The notes under the pieces: generated by a model
What the model was told of the DNA's origin: nothing
Databases searched by the model: none
What the model saw: the letters and a program-made list of their open reading frames with translations, nothing else
Program-made: the position numbers and the translations under genes
From: an uncultured bacterium
Lineage (GTDB): Bacteria > Armatimonadota > Zipacnadia > Zipacnadales > Zipacnadaceae
Assembly: GCA_937928475.1 (NCBI GenBank)
Contig: CALFVE010000002.1
Span: 1-19,452, forward strand
DNA: 19,452 bases
Reading direction: 5' to 3'
Part shown: in pieces, positions 6,761 through 14,988 of the stretch
Layout of the letters: every line of letters begins with the position of its first letter
Numbering within the stretch: the stretch's first letter is position 1

Positions 6761-7486
6761 ATGATCATCCTCCCCGCCATAGACATATCCGAGGGCCAGG
6801 TGGTGCGCCTGCGGCAGGGGGACATGGCCCGCAAGACCGTGTACGCGGCTGACCCGGCCGCGCAGGCGCGTGCCTGGGAGGAACAAGGCGCCCAGGCCCT
6901 GCATGTGGTAGACCTGGACGGGGCGATCGCCGGCGAGCCGCGCAACTTGCCCGCTGTGGAGAAGATTGTGGAAACAGTGGGGATCCCCTGTGAACTGGGT
7001 GGGGGCTTGCGCACGGCGGAGCAAGTAGCCGCGGTTCTCGACCGAGGCGTGCGCTGGGCGATCATGGGCACCAGTGCCCTACGCAACCGCCCGGAACTGG
7101 AGGCGGCCCTGGCCCGCTTCGGTGAGCGGGTGATCGTGGGGATTGACGCTCGCGACGGCTTGGTGGCCCTGGAGGGGTGGGTGGAGGCCTCGTCGGTCAG
7201 CGCCTATGAACTGGCGTGGGAGGTGGAGCGCCTGGGCGTCCGGCGGATCATTTTCACGGACATCGCGAGCGACGGGATGATGGCGGGGCCGAACCTGGCG
7301 GCGCTGCGGCGCATGTGCGAGGCGGTGCGCGTGCCGGTCATCGCCTCCGGCGGGGTTACGACGGTCGCAGACGTGCGGGCGCTGCGCGAGTTGGAGCCGC
7401 TGGGCCTGGCCGGGTGCATCATCGGCCGGGCGCTGTACGACGGCACGATCACCCTACCCGAGGCGCTAGCGGTGGCGGGAGGCTAG
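6761..7486 (+). CDS. hisA: ProFAR isomerase HisA
   Basis: A 241-residue (beta/alpha)8 barrel that carries out the Amadori isomerisation of ProFAR to PRFAR, the fourth step of histidine synthesis. The two catalytic Asp positions are D8 in LPAIDISEG and D129 in GIDARDG. Phosphate-binding segments GGGLRT (80-85), IASGGV (194-199) and GRALYDG (222-228), and the FTDIASDG motif, are present. The open frame can start at GTG 6752, but the ATG at 6761 matches the family N-terminus and follows AGGTGAGG at a usual spacing. A bifunctional HisA/PriA cannot be ruled out by eye, though length and motifs suit HisA. It is the last plus-strand gene of the cluster and faces the large secreted-protein gene tail to tail. 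Stop codon TAG. Cytoplasmic. Confidence 0.95.
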   Translation: MIILPAIDISEGQVVRLRQGDMARKTVYAADPAAQARAWEEQGAQALHVVDLDGAIAGEPRNLPAVEKIVETVGIPCELGGGLRTAEQVAAVLDRGVRWAIMGTSALRNRPELEAALARFGERVIVGIDARDGLVALEGWVEASSVSAYELAWEVERLGVRRIIFTDIASDGMMAGPNLAALRRMCEAVRVPVIASGGVTTVADVRALRELEPLGLAGCIIGRALYDGTITLPEALAVAGG

Positions 7487-7507
7487 GGCGGCCGGGGGCC
7501 TCCCCGC
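7475..7507. terminator. Stem-loop at the hisA stop, weak terminator candidate
   Basis: GCGGGAGGC at 7475-7483 pairs with GCCTCCCCGC at 7498-7507, with one bulged C and a 14-base loop. It overlaps the hisA stop and lies before the convergent end of the secreted-protein gene. No T-run follows on either strand, so it is not a classical intrinsic terminator. It may stabilise 3' ends or act with Rho. Confidence 0.3.
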
Positions 7508-7542
7508 TGCGACCGGCGTACTCGGCTCTCCTGCCGCCCTGC

Positions 7543-10500
7543 TCACTGCCCGCCAGTCGTCGGCAGCGGCGGCGCGCGGAAGGTGAGACCCTCCACCGGC
7601 AGGCCGAACTCATCCCCCAGCCGCAGATAGAAGTTCCAGCCCTCGTGGCCGTGACAGAGTTTGCACAGCACGGGGTTGGCGCCCTTCTTCAGTTGCACCT
7701 GCACCCGATCCTGATCCGGCGCGTCCCCGCGGTAGTCGGGCTGGCGCAAGACCAGCGCTCCGTTCACCCAGATCGCTAGCCGCTCGTTGCACCCGGTGTA
7801 CAGGGTAACGGTACAATCCCGATCGGCGATGATCTCGGTGTAGGCATAGGCGCAGACGGCCTTGTTCGGCTCGAAGAGCCCCAGCAGGTCTATGGGACGG
7901 GAGGCAACGGCGGGCGCTCCCTCCGGCTGCACGCGCTTCCAGGCGATGCGCGCGCCCTCCACGCCCTCGTAGGTGGCAGCCAAGTCCACCTTGTGCTCCG
8001 GCGGGTAGACGGTATTGAAGCCGGCGCCCCGGACGTTAGGGAAGGGGCCGACCACCAGCCAGTCCTGCGCGTAGTCGCGCGGCCTGTTCGCGGCGGCGGT
8101 GATCTTCTCCAGCGCCTCCTGAGCCCGCCGGGCCCGCTCGGGGAGGGCTTGCAGGTCCGGGGGCGTCGCAGTGAGGGGAATTACCCACGCGGATTCCGCG
8201 CCCACCCGCACTTGCTTCAGCGGCAGGGGCACTGGCTCCCCGTTGCGCACCACCACCGGCTGCTCCCGCCAGCCGGAGACCAGGAGACACGTGGCCAGGT
8301 CGGGGCCGGTCTGGTCCGCCTTGGTGGCGTAGTCCACGGTCAGACGATTCTCGCGAGGAACGGCGATGACGCGGGTCATGCTCAGGCGACCGTCCGCCCG
8401 AATTGCGGCCCCTCCCGGGAGCGTCATACTCCACAGGATAGGGTCAGGAAGCGGATTGTGGCCGGCGTAGGTACCGGTGATTGGCTCGGTCTGGAGGAAG
8501 GCCGTGTGGAAGGGCTCGCAGGTTAGGGTGGCCCCGTTCTTCTCCAGGCGACCACTGGTGCCTTGCTGGGCCAGGGTGCTGTCGCGGTCCAGGCCGGGCG
8601 GCAGATAGGGCCAGGCTCCGTTCACTCGCCGATAGGGGAAGCACTGGTCGGTGGGCACGCTGCGGTTCCAGTCTCCGCCGTAGTCGGTGCGGTAGCCGCA
8701 TTCCAGCGTGTCGCCGCCGCTCTTATAGGTCACGTGGAGGGTCTTGGTCTCCGCCTCGTAGCGCGTCTCCAGTTGGGCCTGGCGCAGGTGCCGGCTGAAG
8801 TCTGCCAGACTGGGGTACTCGCTTACGTCGCCGACCTCAATCACGAAGCCGTTGTAGGCCTCGTCAATGGCCTGCCAGTCCGCCTGGTCCGGGTTTAGGG
8901 GCGCGTCTTGCTTCCGGTTGAAGGACTCGATCAGCAGGGCAATCTTGGCTTTCCCGCCGCCCTCGGGCTCCTGCTCCGGCCCCTCGGTGATCAGCACCTC
9001 GTCGCTTCGCCCCAGATCGGTGGCCGGCAGGGGGATGATTCCCACGTAACTGACGCCGTCGTGAATCACAATGCGCTGTCCGGCCTTGACCGAGCGGGGC
9101 AGTGCCATCACCGGCTGGTCGTCCACGAACAGTCTCCAGGTGGGCGGCTGCTGGAAGTTGAGAATCCCCAAAGTGAGTTGCAGGCTGCGGATCTCCTCCG
9201 GGGGCTTCCAGGCCGGGTGCTCCAGTTTGGGCAGGGGGCTGGCCAGGAACAGGAGTTTGTTCTTGTGCTGGAGGGTGGCCGTGCTTCCGCCCTGCATGGC
9301 CATGCCACCGCCGGAGGTTTTGAGCAGATTGGTTTCGTTCAGTCCGTAACGCCCGATCAGGGTGCCGACCTCGTCCAGCCGCTCCACCGGCTGGTCCTGC
9401 CGGCGCCACTGTACCATCATGGGCACGGATTCGTTCCTCGACACGTCCAGGGAGGCCACGCCGTAGTGGCGTCCCAGGTAGGTGCGCCGCCACAGTGGCG
9501 TTGCCGCAAAGTTGCCCCACACCTTATAGGTGTTGGTCATCTCGAAGGGGAGCGGCTTTTCGTCCACGGTGTAGGCGACGAACTCCGGCGCCCAGGGAGC
9601 GGGCAGGGTCTGCAGCGCCACTCGTCCCGGCGGGAAGTCGTGGCCCCAGATCGAGATGCCGAGCGTATCCTCGTTGCCGATATCGTGCAGCGCCCCACCG
9701 TGGGAGAGGGTGTGCATGATGTGGCAGAGGCCGTCCTGCTTCACGAGCAGGTGGGCCAGGCTGGTGCGCGTCGAGGAGGAAATGAAGCGGCGCAGGCCGG
9801 GGTGCCAAGAAGAAGTCAACTCATCCACCGACTTGGCGAGAATGCTGCGCCCCATCATCCGGTCCAGTTGGCTGGGGCCGAAGTCGGCGAACATCTTCTG
9901 GCCGGAGAGGGTGATAGCGAAATAATAGTGGTCAATGGACTCTTGCGTGGAGCCGTCGAACCAGCACCACAGGCGCAGGGGGAAGTTCTCGAGGCCGTGG
10001 CGGCCGTCGGCCATGGCATACTCCGAGCCGACGAAGGCTCCGCCCAGCAGCGCGCCCATCGCCGAGGTATGGTTGAAGTTCATGGTGCTGATGTTGTACA
10101 TGTACCCGTCGCGGAAAAACGAGGTTCGTCCCCGCCAGTCCCCGGTCTCCTGCCAGTACTTTTCATTTTCCTGGCTCTGAGGATGGAAGAACACGTCGGT
10201 AGGTAGGTCGGGCATCAGCCAGGCGAGCCAGTACTGGCGGAGGTAGTCGAGGACAAAGGCGGGCAGGGCCTCGCGGTACAGGTACAGCAGGAGCAGGTCG
10301 CTCTGGATGTCCCAGCCCTTCCAGTAGCGGGGCGCGGTGGTCAAGATGTCCATAATCACGCGGCGGTAGCGGGCCGGGTCCCCCGAGACCAGGCCGCTCT
10401 CCCACTGGCTGATGGTGCTGCCGCCCAACTCGTGCAGTTGCTTGACCCGCTCCCACTGCCAATCCGGCATCCAGGCCGGCTGTCGGAAGGCGAGACGTTG

Positions 10501-11385
10501 CGCGAGGTCCTGCAGTTGTGCTTCGCTGGGCAGGACTGCGGTGGGCGTGCCTCCGCTGCCCTCCGCGATAAGTCGTGAAGCGAGGGCAGTAAGGTCGGTG
10601 GCGGGAGGGAGGCTGACCGGCGCCGAGGTACCCGGGCGGAAGGTGACCACCAGTCGGGGGTTGGCGAAAGTCAAACCGTGGCCGCCGGTGGGGACGGCCC
10701 ACTCGTAGGCGTCCCACCAGTCCCGGTAGCGCATGTCATAGGTCTCCAGTTTGCGCAGCAGGAAGCCGTGCTCCTCCAGGGCGCGCAGGCGCTCGCCTAG
10801 CGAGGCGCCGAAGGAGGCATTGGTGGCGGCAGGGGTTACGTCTATCCGCGCTTCCCGCTGGTAGACCGAGAGTTCGGCGGGAGCAAAGGGCTTAGGAAAG
10901 CGGTCCTTTTCGGGATCGGAAGCGCCCCAGCGGGCCCAGTAGCCGGCGCCGTTTATGTAGGCGTTGAAGGTGGGGCCGGATTCAGCGTCGGCGTGCCAGG
11001 GCTTGCGCAGCGCCCAGGCGACCACATGCCAGTTGGGAGGATTCTCCCGCCACTTCTTTTCCCCGAGGCCGGTGCGGCAGATGTAGCCGCTGGGGTTGAT
11101 CTCATAGTCGGCGAAGTCTAAGACGACTTCCACCTTGGCCAGAGCGAGGCCCTCCGCTAGCCGGGCCGCGATCTGCTCGGCGGCGCCGGGGAAGCGCAGC
11201 AGCACCGAGCGCTGGGCGGCGTCCACGGTTCGGGCGCCTGGGAAGCACTTGTCCCAGTCGCGGCCATCCATTCCGGCGTTCTCGGCCTGGTCACAGACCA
11301 GCGTCGTTCCCTGGGCCCAGGCCCAGGTCAAGGGAAGCATCACAAGCAGGGACAGCAGCGCAGGTAGAGCGGCGAGTCTTGACAT
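7543..11385 (-). CDS. Large secreted multidomain protein, 1280 residues, function unknown (carbohydrate-active candidate)
   Basis: The start ATG (11385) has GGAGGT a few bases upstream and yields a clear signal peptide (MSRLAALPALLSLLVMLPLT), probably cleaved after AWA at residue 24. The open frame reaches back to 11610, but that part is not protein-like. Mature regions by eye are as follows. Residues 25-250 form a beta-rich N-terminal module with several Cys. Residues 300-560 are a helix-rich, aromatic-rich core with FNHTSAMGALLGGAF and LRLWCWFDGST, reminiscent of alpha/alpha-toroid polysaccharide lyases. Residues 570-1050 are beta-rich. Residues 1100-1260 are a jelly-roll-like module with DWLVVGPFPN and RLAIWVNGALVL, a type found beside glycosidase domains. 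I cannot name a family or catalytic residues. It is divergent from the URO-D-family gene and close to glycosidase genes, which suggests extracellular polysaccharide binding or degradation (inference). Confidence 0.85.
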   Translation of the reverse strand: MSRLAALPALLSLLVMLPLTWAWAQGTTLVCDQAENAGMDGRDWDKCFPGARTVDAAQRSVLLRFPGAAEQIAARLAEGLALAKVEVVLDFADYEINPSGYICRTGLGEKKWRENPPNWHVVAWALRKPWHADAESGPTFNAYINGAGYWARWGASDPEKDRFPKPFAPAELSVYQREARIDVTPAATNASFGASLGERLRALEEHGFLLRKLETYDMRYRDWWDAYEWAVPTGGHGLTFANPRLVVTFRPGTSAPVSLPPATDLTALASRLIAEGSGGTPTAVLPSEAQLQDLAQRLAFRQPAWMPDWQWERVKQLHELGGSTISQWESGLVSGDPARYRRVIMDILTTAPRYWKGWDIQSDLLLLYLYREALPAFVLDYLRQYWLAWLMPDLPTDVFFHPQSQENEKYWQETGDWRGRTSFFRDGYMYNISTMNFNHTSAMGALLGGAFVGSEYAMADGRHGLENFPLRLWCWFDGSTQESIDHYYFAITLSGQKMFADFGPSQLDRMMGRSILAKSVDELTSSWHPGLRRFISSSTRTSLAHLLVKQDGLCHIMHTLSHGGALHDIGNEDTLGISIWGHDFPPGRVALQTLPAPWAPEFVAYTVDEKPLPFEMTNTYKVWGNFAATPLWRRTYLGRHYGVASLDVSRNESVPMMVQWRRQDQPVERLDEVGTLIGRYGLNETNLLKTSGGGMAMQGGSTATLQHKNKLLFLASPLPKLEHPAWKPPEEIRSLQLTLGILNFQQPPTWRLFVDDQPVMALPRSVKAGQRIVIHDGVSYVGIIPLPATDLGRSDEVLITEGPEQEPEGGGKAKIALLIESFNRKQDAPLNPDQADWQAIDEAYNGFVIEVGDVSEYPSLADFSRHLRQAQLETRYEAETKTLHVTYKSGGDTLECGYRTDYGGDWNRSVPTDQCFPYRRVNGAWPYLPPGLDRDSTLAQQGTSGRLEKNGATLTCEPFHTAFLQTEPITGTYAGHNPLPDPILWSMTLPGGAAIRADGRLSMTRVIAVPRENRLTVDYATKADQTGPDLATCLLVSGWREQPVVVRNGEPVPLPLKQVRVGAESAWVIPLTATPPDLQALPERARRAQEALEKITAAANRPRDYAQDWLVVGPFPNVRGAGFNTVYPPEHKVDLAATYEGVEGARIAWKRVQPEGAPAVASRPIDLLGLFEPNKAVCAYAYTEIIADRDCTVTLYTGCNERLAIWVNGALVLRQPDYRGDAPDQDRVQVQLKKGANPVLCKLCHGHEGWNFYLRLGDEFGLPVEGLTFRAPPLPTTGGQ

Positions 11386-11482
11386 GGCGACCTCCGCAGG
11401 GGACTGGATTATCCGCATCCGTGTACATCTTTCGTTTGCCGCCGCCGCGGAACCTCCCCTGGCCGGCGACGGCAGCCTCCCA

Positions 11483-11522
11483 AGCAGGCTATCAGTGAGG
11501 CCAGGGCGAACAGTAGCCTGCT
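11483..11522. promoter_or_regulatory. 9-bp perfect inverted repeat in the divergent region before the URO-D-family gene
   Basis: AGCAGGCTA at 11483-11491 and TAGCCTGCT at 11514-11522 are perfect complements with a 22-base spacer, giving arm centres 31 bp apart (about three helical turns). The pair lies in the 193-bp region between two divergent genes, 57 bp before the plus-strand ATG. It could be a paired operator or an RNA hairpin in the leader. A possible minus-strand -10 (GATAAT, plus positions 11408-11413) lies in the same region without a good -35. Confidence 0.4.
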
Positions 11523-11578
11523 GAAGGTCGGGTGCCCTCCGCCAAGGCTGGACGCTATCCTCTGCCTGGGAGTACGCT

Positions 11579-12688
11579 ATGACCTCTCGCCAGCGCCTGC
11601 TGACCGCCATCCGCTGCCAGGAGCCGGACCGCGTGCCGGTGCACGTTTGGGGTGTGCCGGCCTGGAATCAGGAGTGGGTGGAGAGCCGCGATCCCAGTTA
11701 CCGCCCCGTCATCGAGGCAGTCGCCGAGCACGGGGATTACCTGGAGATCTGGGGCGTGCCCGCGGGGCCTCTGCTCACCCAGGGTACCGACTGGCAAGCG
11801 GTAGAAGAGCAGGAGGTGGATGTGGACTGGACCGACCGAGTCTCCGTGCTTGACACTCCTCGGGGGCCGTTGCGTTCGGTATACCGCCTGAGCCGGCGGG
11901 GTCTGCCCGGAATGCAGCAGGAGTACCCGGTCAAGACGCCGGAGGAGGTCGAGAAGGCCTTGTCCCTGCCGTATGTGCCCCCGCGGCCGGACTGCGCCCG
12001 CTTCTTTGAAATGGAGCGTCAGATCGGCGAGCGGGGCCTGGTCATGGTGGGCCTGCTGAATCCTATCTACCTGGTGCAACTCTTGCTGGGCTCCGAGCGG
12101 CTGGCTCTGTGGAGCGTGGAGCGGCGCGACCTGATCCTGCTGCTCCTGGAGACCTTTACCCAGCGGATGGAAGACCTGGTGCGTTATCTCCTGACCCAGG
12201 GCGTGGGGCCGGTTTTCCACCTGACCGGCGCGGAACTGGCCGTCCCCCCGCTGCATTCCCCGGCCGACTTCCGAGCCTTCCTGGTGGACTTCGAGCCGCG
12301 CTTCCTGCGTCCGGTGCAGGAAGCCGGCGGCCTGTGGCACGTGCACTGCCACGGCTCGGTGCGGCGGGTGCTCGACGGCTTTCTCGCGTTGGGCATCAAC
12401 TGCTTGCACCCGGTGGAAGCGCCGCCCACCGGCGATACGCCCCTGGCGGAGGCCAAGCAGAAACTGCGCGGCCGTATCTGCATTGACGGCAATATCCAGT
12501 ACGACGACCTCTGGCGGCTGCCCGAGGATCGCTTCCGCGCGCTGGTGCGGGAGGTCCTGGCGATTGCAGCCCCTGGCGGCGGGTTTATCCTGGATGTAAC
12601 CGCCTCGCCCTATGAACCCGCGCTCTCCGCCCAGGCGGCGCGCAACTACGTAGCGCTGGTAGAAAAGGGCGCGCGCTGGGGATACTGA
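11579..12688 (+). CDS. Uroporphyrinogen decarboxylase-family (URO-D/MtaA-like) protein
   Basis: A 369-residue TIM-barrel protein. The N-terminus MTSRQRLLTAIRCQEPDRVP is the hallmark of the broad URO-D family (helix, then 'PDRVP'). Near residues 251-260 it reads GLWHVHCHGS, where corrinoid methyltransferases of the MtaA/CmuA branch carry zinc-binding His and Cys. H254, H256, C257 and H258 are candidate ligands. It ends with GGGFILDVTASPYEP, similar in place to the last strand of the family. The haem-pathway enzyme is unlikely: the Arg/Asp substrate motifs of HemE are missing. A methyltransferase or an uncharacterised decarboxylase is more likely. GGGAG lies about 7 bases before the ATG. The gene is divergent from the large secreted protein and convergent with the GH42 gene, only 43 bp apart. 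Cytoplasmic. Confidence 0.82.
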   Translation: MTSRQRLLTAIRCQEPDRVPVHVWGVPAWNQEWVESRDPSYRPVIEAVAEHGDYLEIWGVPAGPLLTQGTDWQAVEEQEVDVDWTDRVSVLDTPRGPLRSVYRLSRRGLPGMQQEYPVKTPEEVEKALSLPYVPPRPDCARFFEMERQIGERGLVMVGLLNPIYLVQLLLGSERLALWSVERRDLILLLLETFTQRMEDLVRYLLTQGVGPVFHLTGAELAVPPLHSPADFRAFLVDFEPRFLRPVQEAGGLWHVHCHGSVRRVLDGFLALGINCLHPVEAPPTGDTPLAEAKQKLRGRICIDGNIQYDDLWRLPEDRFRALVREVLAIAAPGGGFILDVTASPYEPALSAQAARNYVALVEKGARWGY

Positions 12689-12731
12689 CCGCCCGCCCGC
12701 TTGGGCTTGCGGCACGTATAACGGGCGACGC
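12689..12731. other. Short convergent gap between URO-D-family and GH42 genes
   Basis: Only 43 bp separate the two stop codons. A four-base stem GCCC-GCTT-GGGC and a looser GGGCG partner are present, but there is no T-run, so I see no convincing terminator. Confidence 0.3.
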
Positions 12732-14732
12732 CTACAATTTGATGACCGCGACGCCGTAGACCGGTAACGTCAGAGTCTCCCCTGTCTGCTCACCGGTGAG
12801 CAAATCGGTCCCGCCTGCCGGCACCTTCACCGTCTGCGCCGACTCGGTATGATTCACTAGGAATAACAGCCGCTTACCGTGGCCGGAGCGGATCGAGACC
12901 TCCACCCCGGGCGGCGGCTGCACCAGCGGTTTGACCCCCGCGCTTTCCAGCAGCAGCGCGATCAGGGCGTCGTAGAACTCCGGCTCGCGGACGACTGTGC
13001 CCACGTAGTAGGCCGTGCCGCCGCAGAAGCGGTGGCGGGTGACGGCCGCGAAGGGCCGCAAGTACCACTCGTCGTAGCCGGCGAGAACCTCCGCGCCTTG
13101 CGGCGTCACCCAGTCCACGTACTGCGTGGCGGTGAACTGGTTTGCCGCGTGGGGCAGGCTGCCCGCTTGCCCTTCCTCCGCCGGCCGCCAGTCCAGCCGG
13201 AACTCGACGCCCTCCGGCACTGCCTCGTAGTCCTCGATGGTGATCCCCAGCATCTCGGAGAGCAGCCCCGGCAAGGTGCGCGCATGACACAGCCCGGTGT
13301 CATCCTTCACCCCGGTGCGACAGTCGGCCAGCAGCACGCCCCCGGCCTCGACGTAGGCGATGAGCCGGCGGGCAACCTGATCGGGCAGCACGTGCAGTTC
13401 CGGAGCCAGCACCAGGCGATAGCGGCGGAGGTCCTCGGTGGGCCGAACCAGGTCCACGTTGACCCCCGCCCGGAAGAGGGCGTTATAGTACCGCTGCATG
13501 GCGGCGGTATATGAGTTTCCGGCAAAGCCGGGCTGGATACGCAGCGCCCAGAGGCTGTCGTAGTCGTAGATGATCGCCACCTGCGGCTCTACCGTGGTGC
13601 CCTCCAGTTCCGGCGCCAGGCGATGGTACTCCTGTGCGGTCTGGGCGGCTTCCTGATAGCGGCGCAGGCCCCGGCCGTCGTGACCGAGCAGGCCGTGCCA
13701 GTACTGCTCGCGCCCGGCGGTGCAGGTGCGCCAGCGGAACCAGAGGTTGCCCTCGGCCCCGTGGGCGAGTTGTTGGTAGGCGACCTTGCGCAGTTCCCCC
13801 GGGCGCGGATTGCGACCGAAGACTCCCCAGCCGCCCGGCCCGGCGGTCTGCTCCATGATCCAGAAGTTGCGGCGCTTCAGCCCGCGCATGAGATCGGCCG
13901 CCGCCGAAGCAGCGTAGGGGACTTCCGGCTTGCCCCACACGGGGTAATTGTCCCAGGAGACAAAATCCAGGTCCTCGGCCAGGTCGTAGTAGTTGAGTTC
14001 CGGGAACAGGCCCATGAAGTTGTGCGTGACGAAGTGCCGAGGGCAGACCGCCCGCAGGAGGCGCACCTGGTCGCGCTGGAAGCGTACATTCAGCCAGGAG
14101 AAGTAGCGCTGCCAGTCTAGGCACGCGCTGGGATTGTGCCCCTCGGGATTGTCGGGAATCACGATTTCGTCCCAGCGGGTGACGCGGTGGCCCCAGAAAT
14201 GCGTACCCCAGGCTCGGTTGAGTTCCTCGAGGCTGCCGTACTTGCGGCGCAGCCAGTCCTGGAAGTCGGCTCGGCAGGTGGGGCAATAGCAGAAGGGATG
14301 GCCGAATTCGTTGTCGGTTTGCCAGCCGATCACGTTAGGCGTGTCCGCGAAGTGCTCGGCCATGGCGCGGGTGATGCGCTCGGAAAGCAGGCGATAGGTG
14401 CCGGAGGTGAAGCAATTGTTCTTGCGGACGCCCCAGGTCAGGCGGGTTCCGTCCTTCTGCAGAGCCATGACTTCCGGATACTTGCGCGGCACCCAAGCGG
14501 GCATGGCGGCGGTGGGCGTGCAGAGAATCGCCGAGATGCCGTGCGCGGCGAGGATTCCCAGGGCTTCATCCAGCCAGCCGAACTCGAAACGTCCTTCCTC
14601 CGGCTCCATGAAGATCCAAGCGAACTCGGCCAAGCGGACGACGTTGAAGCCGGCCTCCTGCATCATACGCGCGTCGGTCTCCTAGCGCTCGCGCGGCCAG
14701 TGCTCGGGGTAGTAGTCCACGCCTACGTACAT
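12732..14732 (-). pseudogene. GH42 beta-galactosidase gene with in-frame amber codon at position 17
   Basis: Reading from the ATG at 14732, which has GGGAGG 7 bases upstream, gives MYVGVDYYPEHWPRER, then TAG (14684-14682), then ETDARMMQEAGFNVVRLAEF to the TAG at 12732. GH42 enzymes normally have Trp at this codon (ERWE), so one G-to-A change from TGG explains it. The full length would be 666 residues, with no signal peptide. The acid/base E142 (QTDNEFGH) and nucleophile E294 (WIMEQTAG) are intact. So are the zinc-type Cys set C107, C148, C150 and C153, the trimerisation domain (about 395-590) and the C-terminal beta domain. Everything after codon 17 looks under selection, so the lesion is recent, a sequence error, or tolerated by readthrough or reinitiation. 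Reinitiation at 14666 or 14663 would drop the first barrel strand. A working enzyme would cleave beta-galactosides in the cytoplasm. Confidence 0.88.
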
Positions 14733-14818
14733 CGGTAGCCTCCCAGCAGGCAGAGATGGTTTGGGTCGGCGGCGTACGTTCCCCGGCGCCGAGGGGAATC
14801 CCTGCGGGGGAAGGGGGA

Positions 14819-14853
14819 ACGTGGAAGGTCGAAGGTGGGAGGTGGAAGGCGGC
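14819..14853. repeat. Degenerate heptamer tandem repeat (AGGTSGA-type, about five units)
   Basis: Five 7-base units run in register: ACGTGGA, AGGTCGA, AGGTGGG, AGGTGGA and AGGCGGC. They lie in the 256-bp divergent region between the GH42 gene and the pseudopilin gene. Short heptamer repeats of this purine-rich type occur in intergenic DNA of several bacterial groups and usually have no known function. Confidence 0.55.
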
Positions 14854-14988
14854 CGGCGAGGGTGAGGGCCAGGCGGGTTTATACCTGCTCTCGCCTCGCC
14901 GGGGATGGTGGCGGCGGCCGCACCGTTGGGGGAAAGCGATCCCTGCGCGCAAGGAAACCCGCTTCCCGGGGTGGAATGATAAACCACC

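Noticed and set aside
7651..7665. CKLCH near the C-terminus of the 1280-residue secreted protein resembles a c-type haem site (CXXCH).
   Set aside because: It lies on a strand of the jelly-roll-like module where related modules have a hydrophobic/polar segment before a Gly-Trp pair. No other cytochrome features or maturation genes are seen; probably coincidence.
11408..11413. Minus-strand GATAAT as a -10 box for the secreted-protein gene.
   Set aside because: No -35-like sequence at 16-19 bp; kept only as a weak possibility.
11386..11610. Extended start of the 1280-residue protein, 75 codons upstream.
   Set aside because: The signal peptide and ribosome-binding site support 11385; the extension would overlap the start of the URO-D-family gene.
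12732..14732. Genome-wide recoding of TAG, to explain the in-frame amber codon.
   Set aside because: TAG is the terminal stop of this same gene and of the deacetylase, second isomerase, hisH, hisA and InlB-repeat genes, each at the expected family length where that can be judged.
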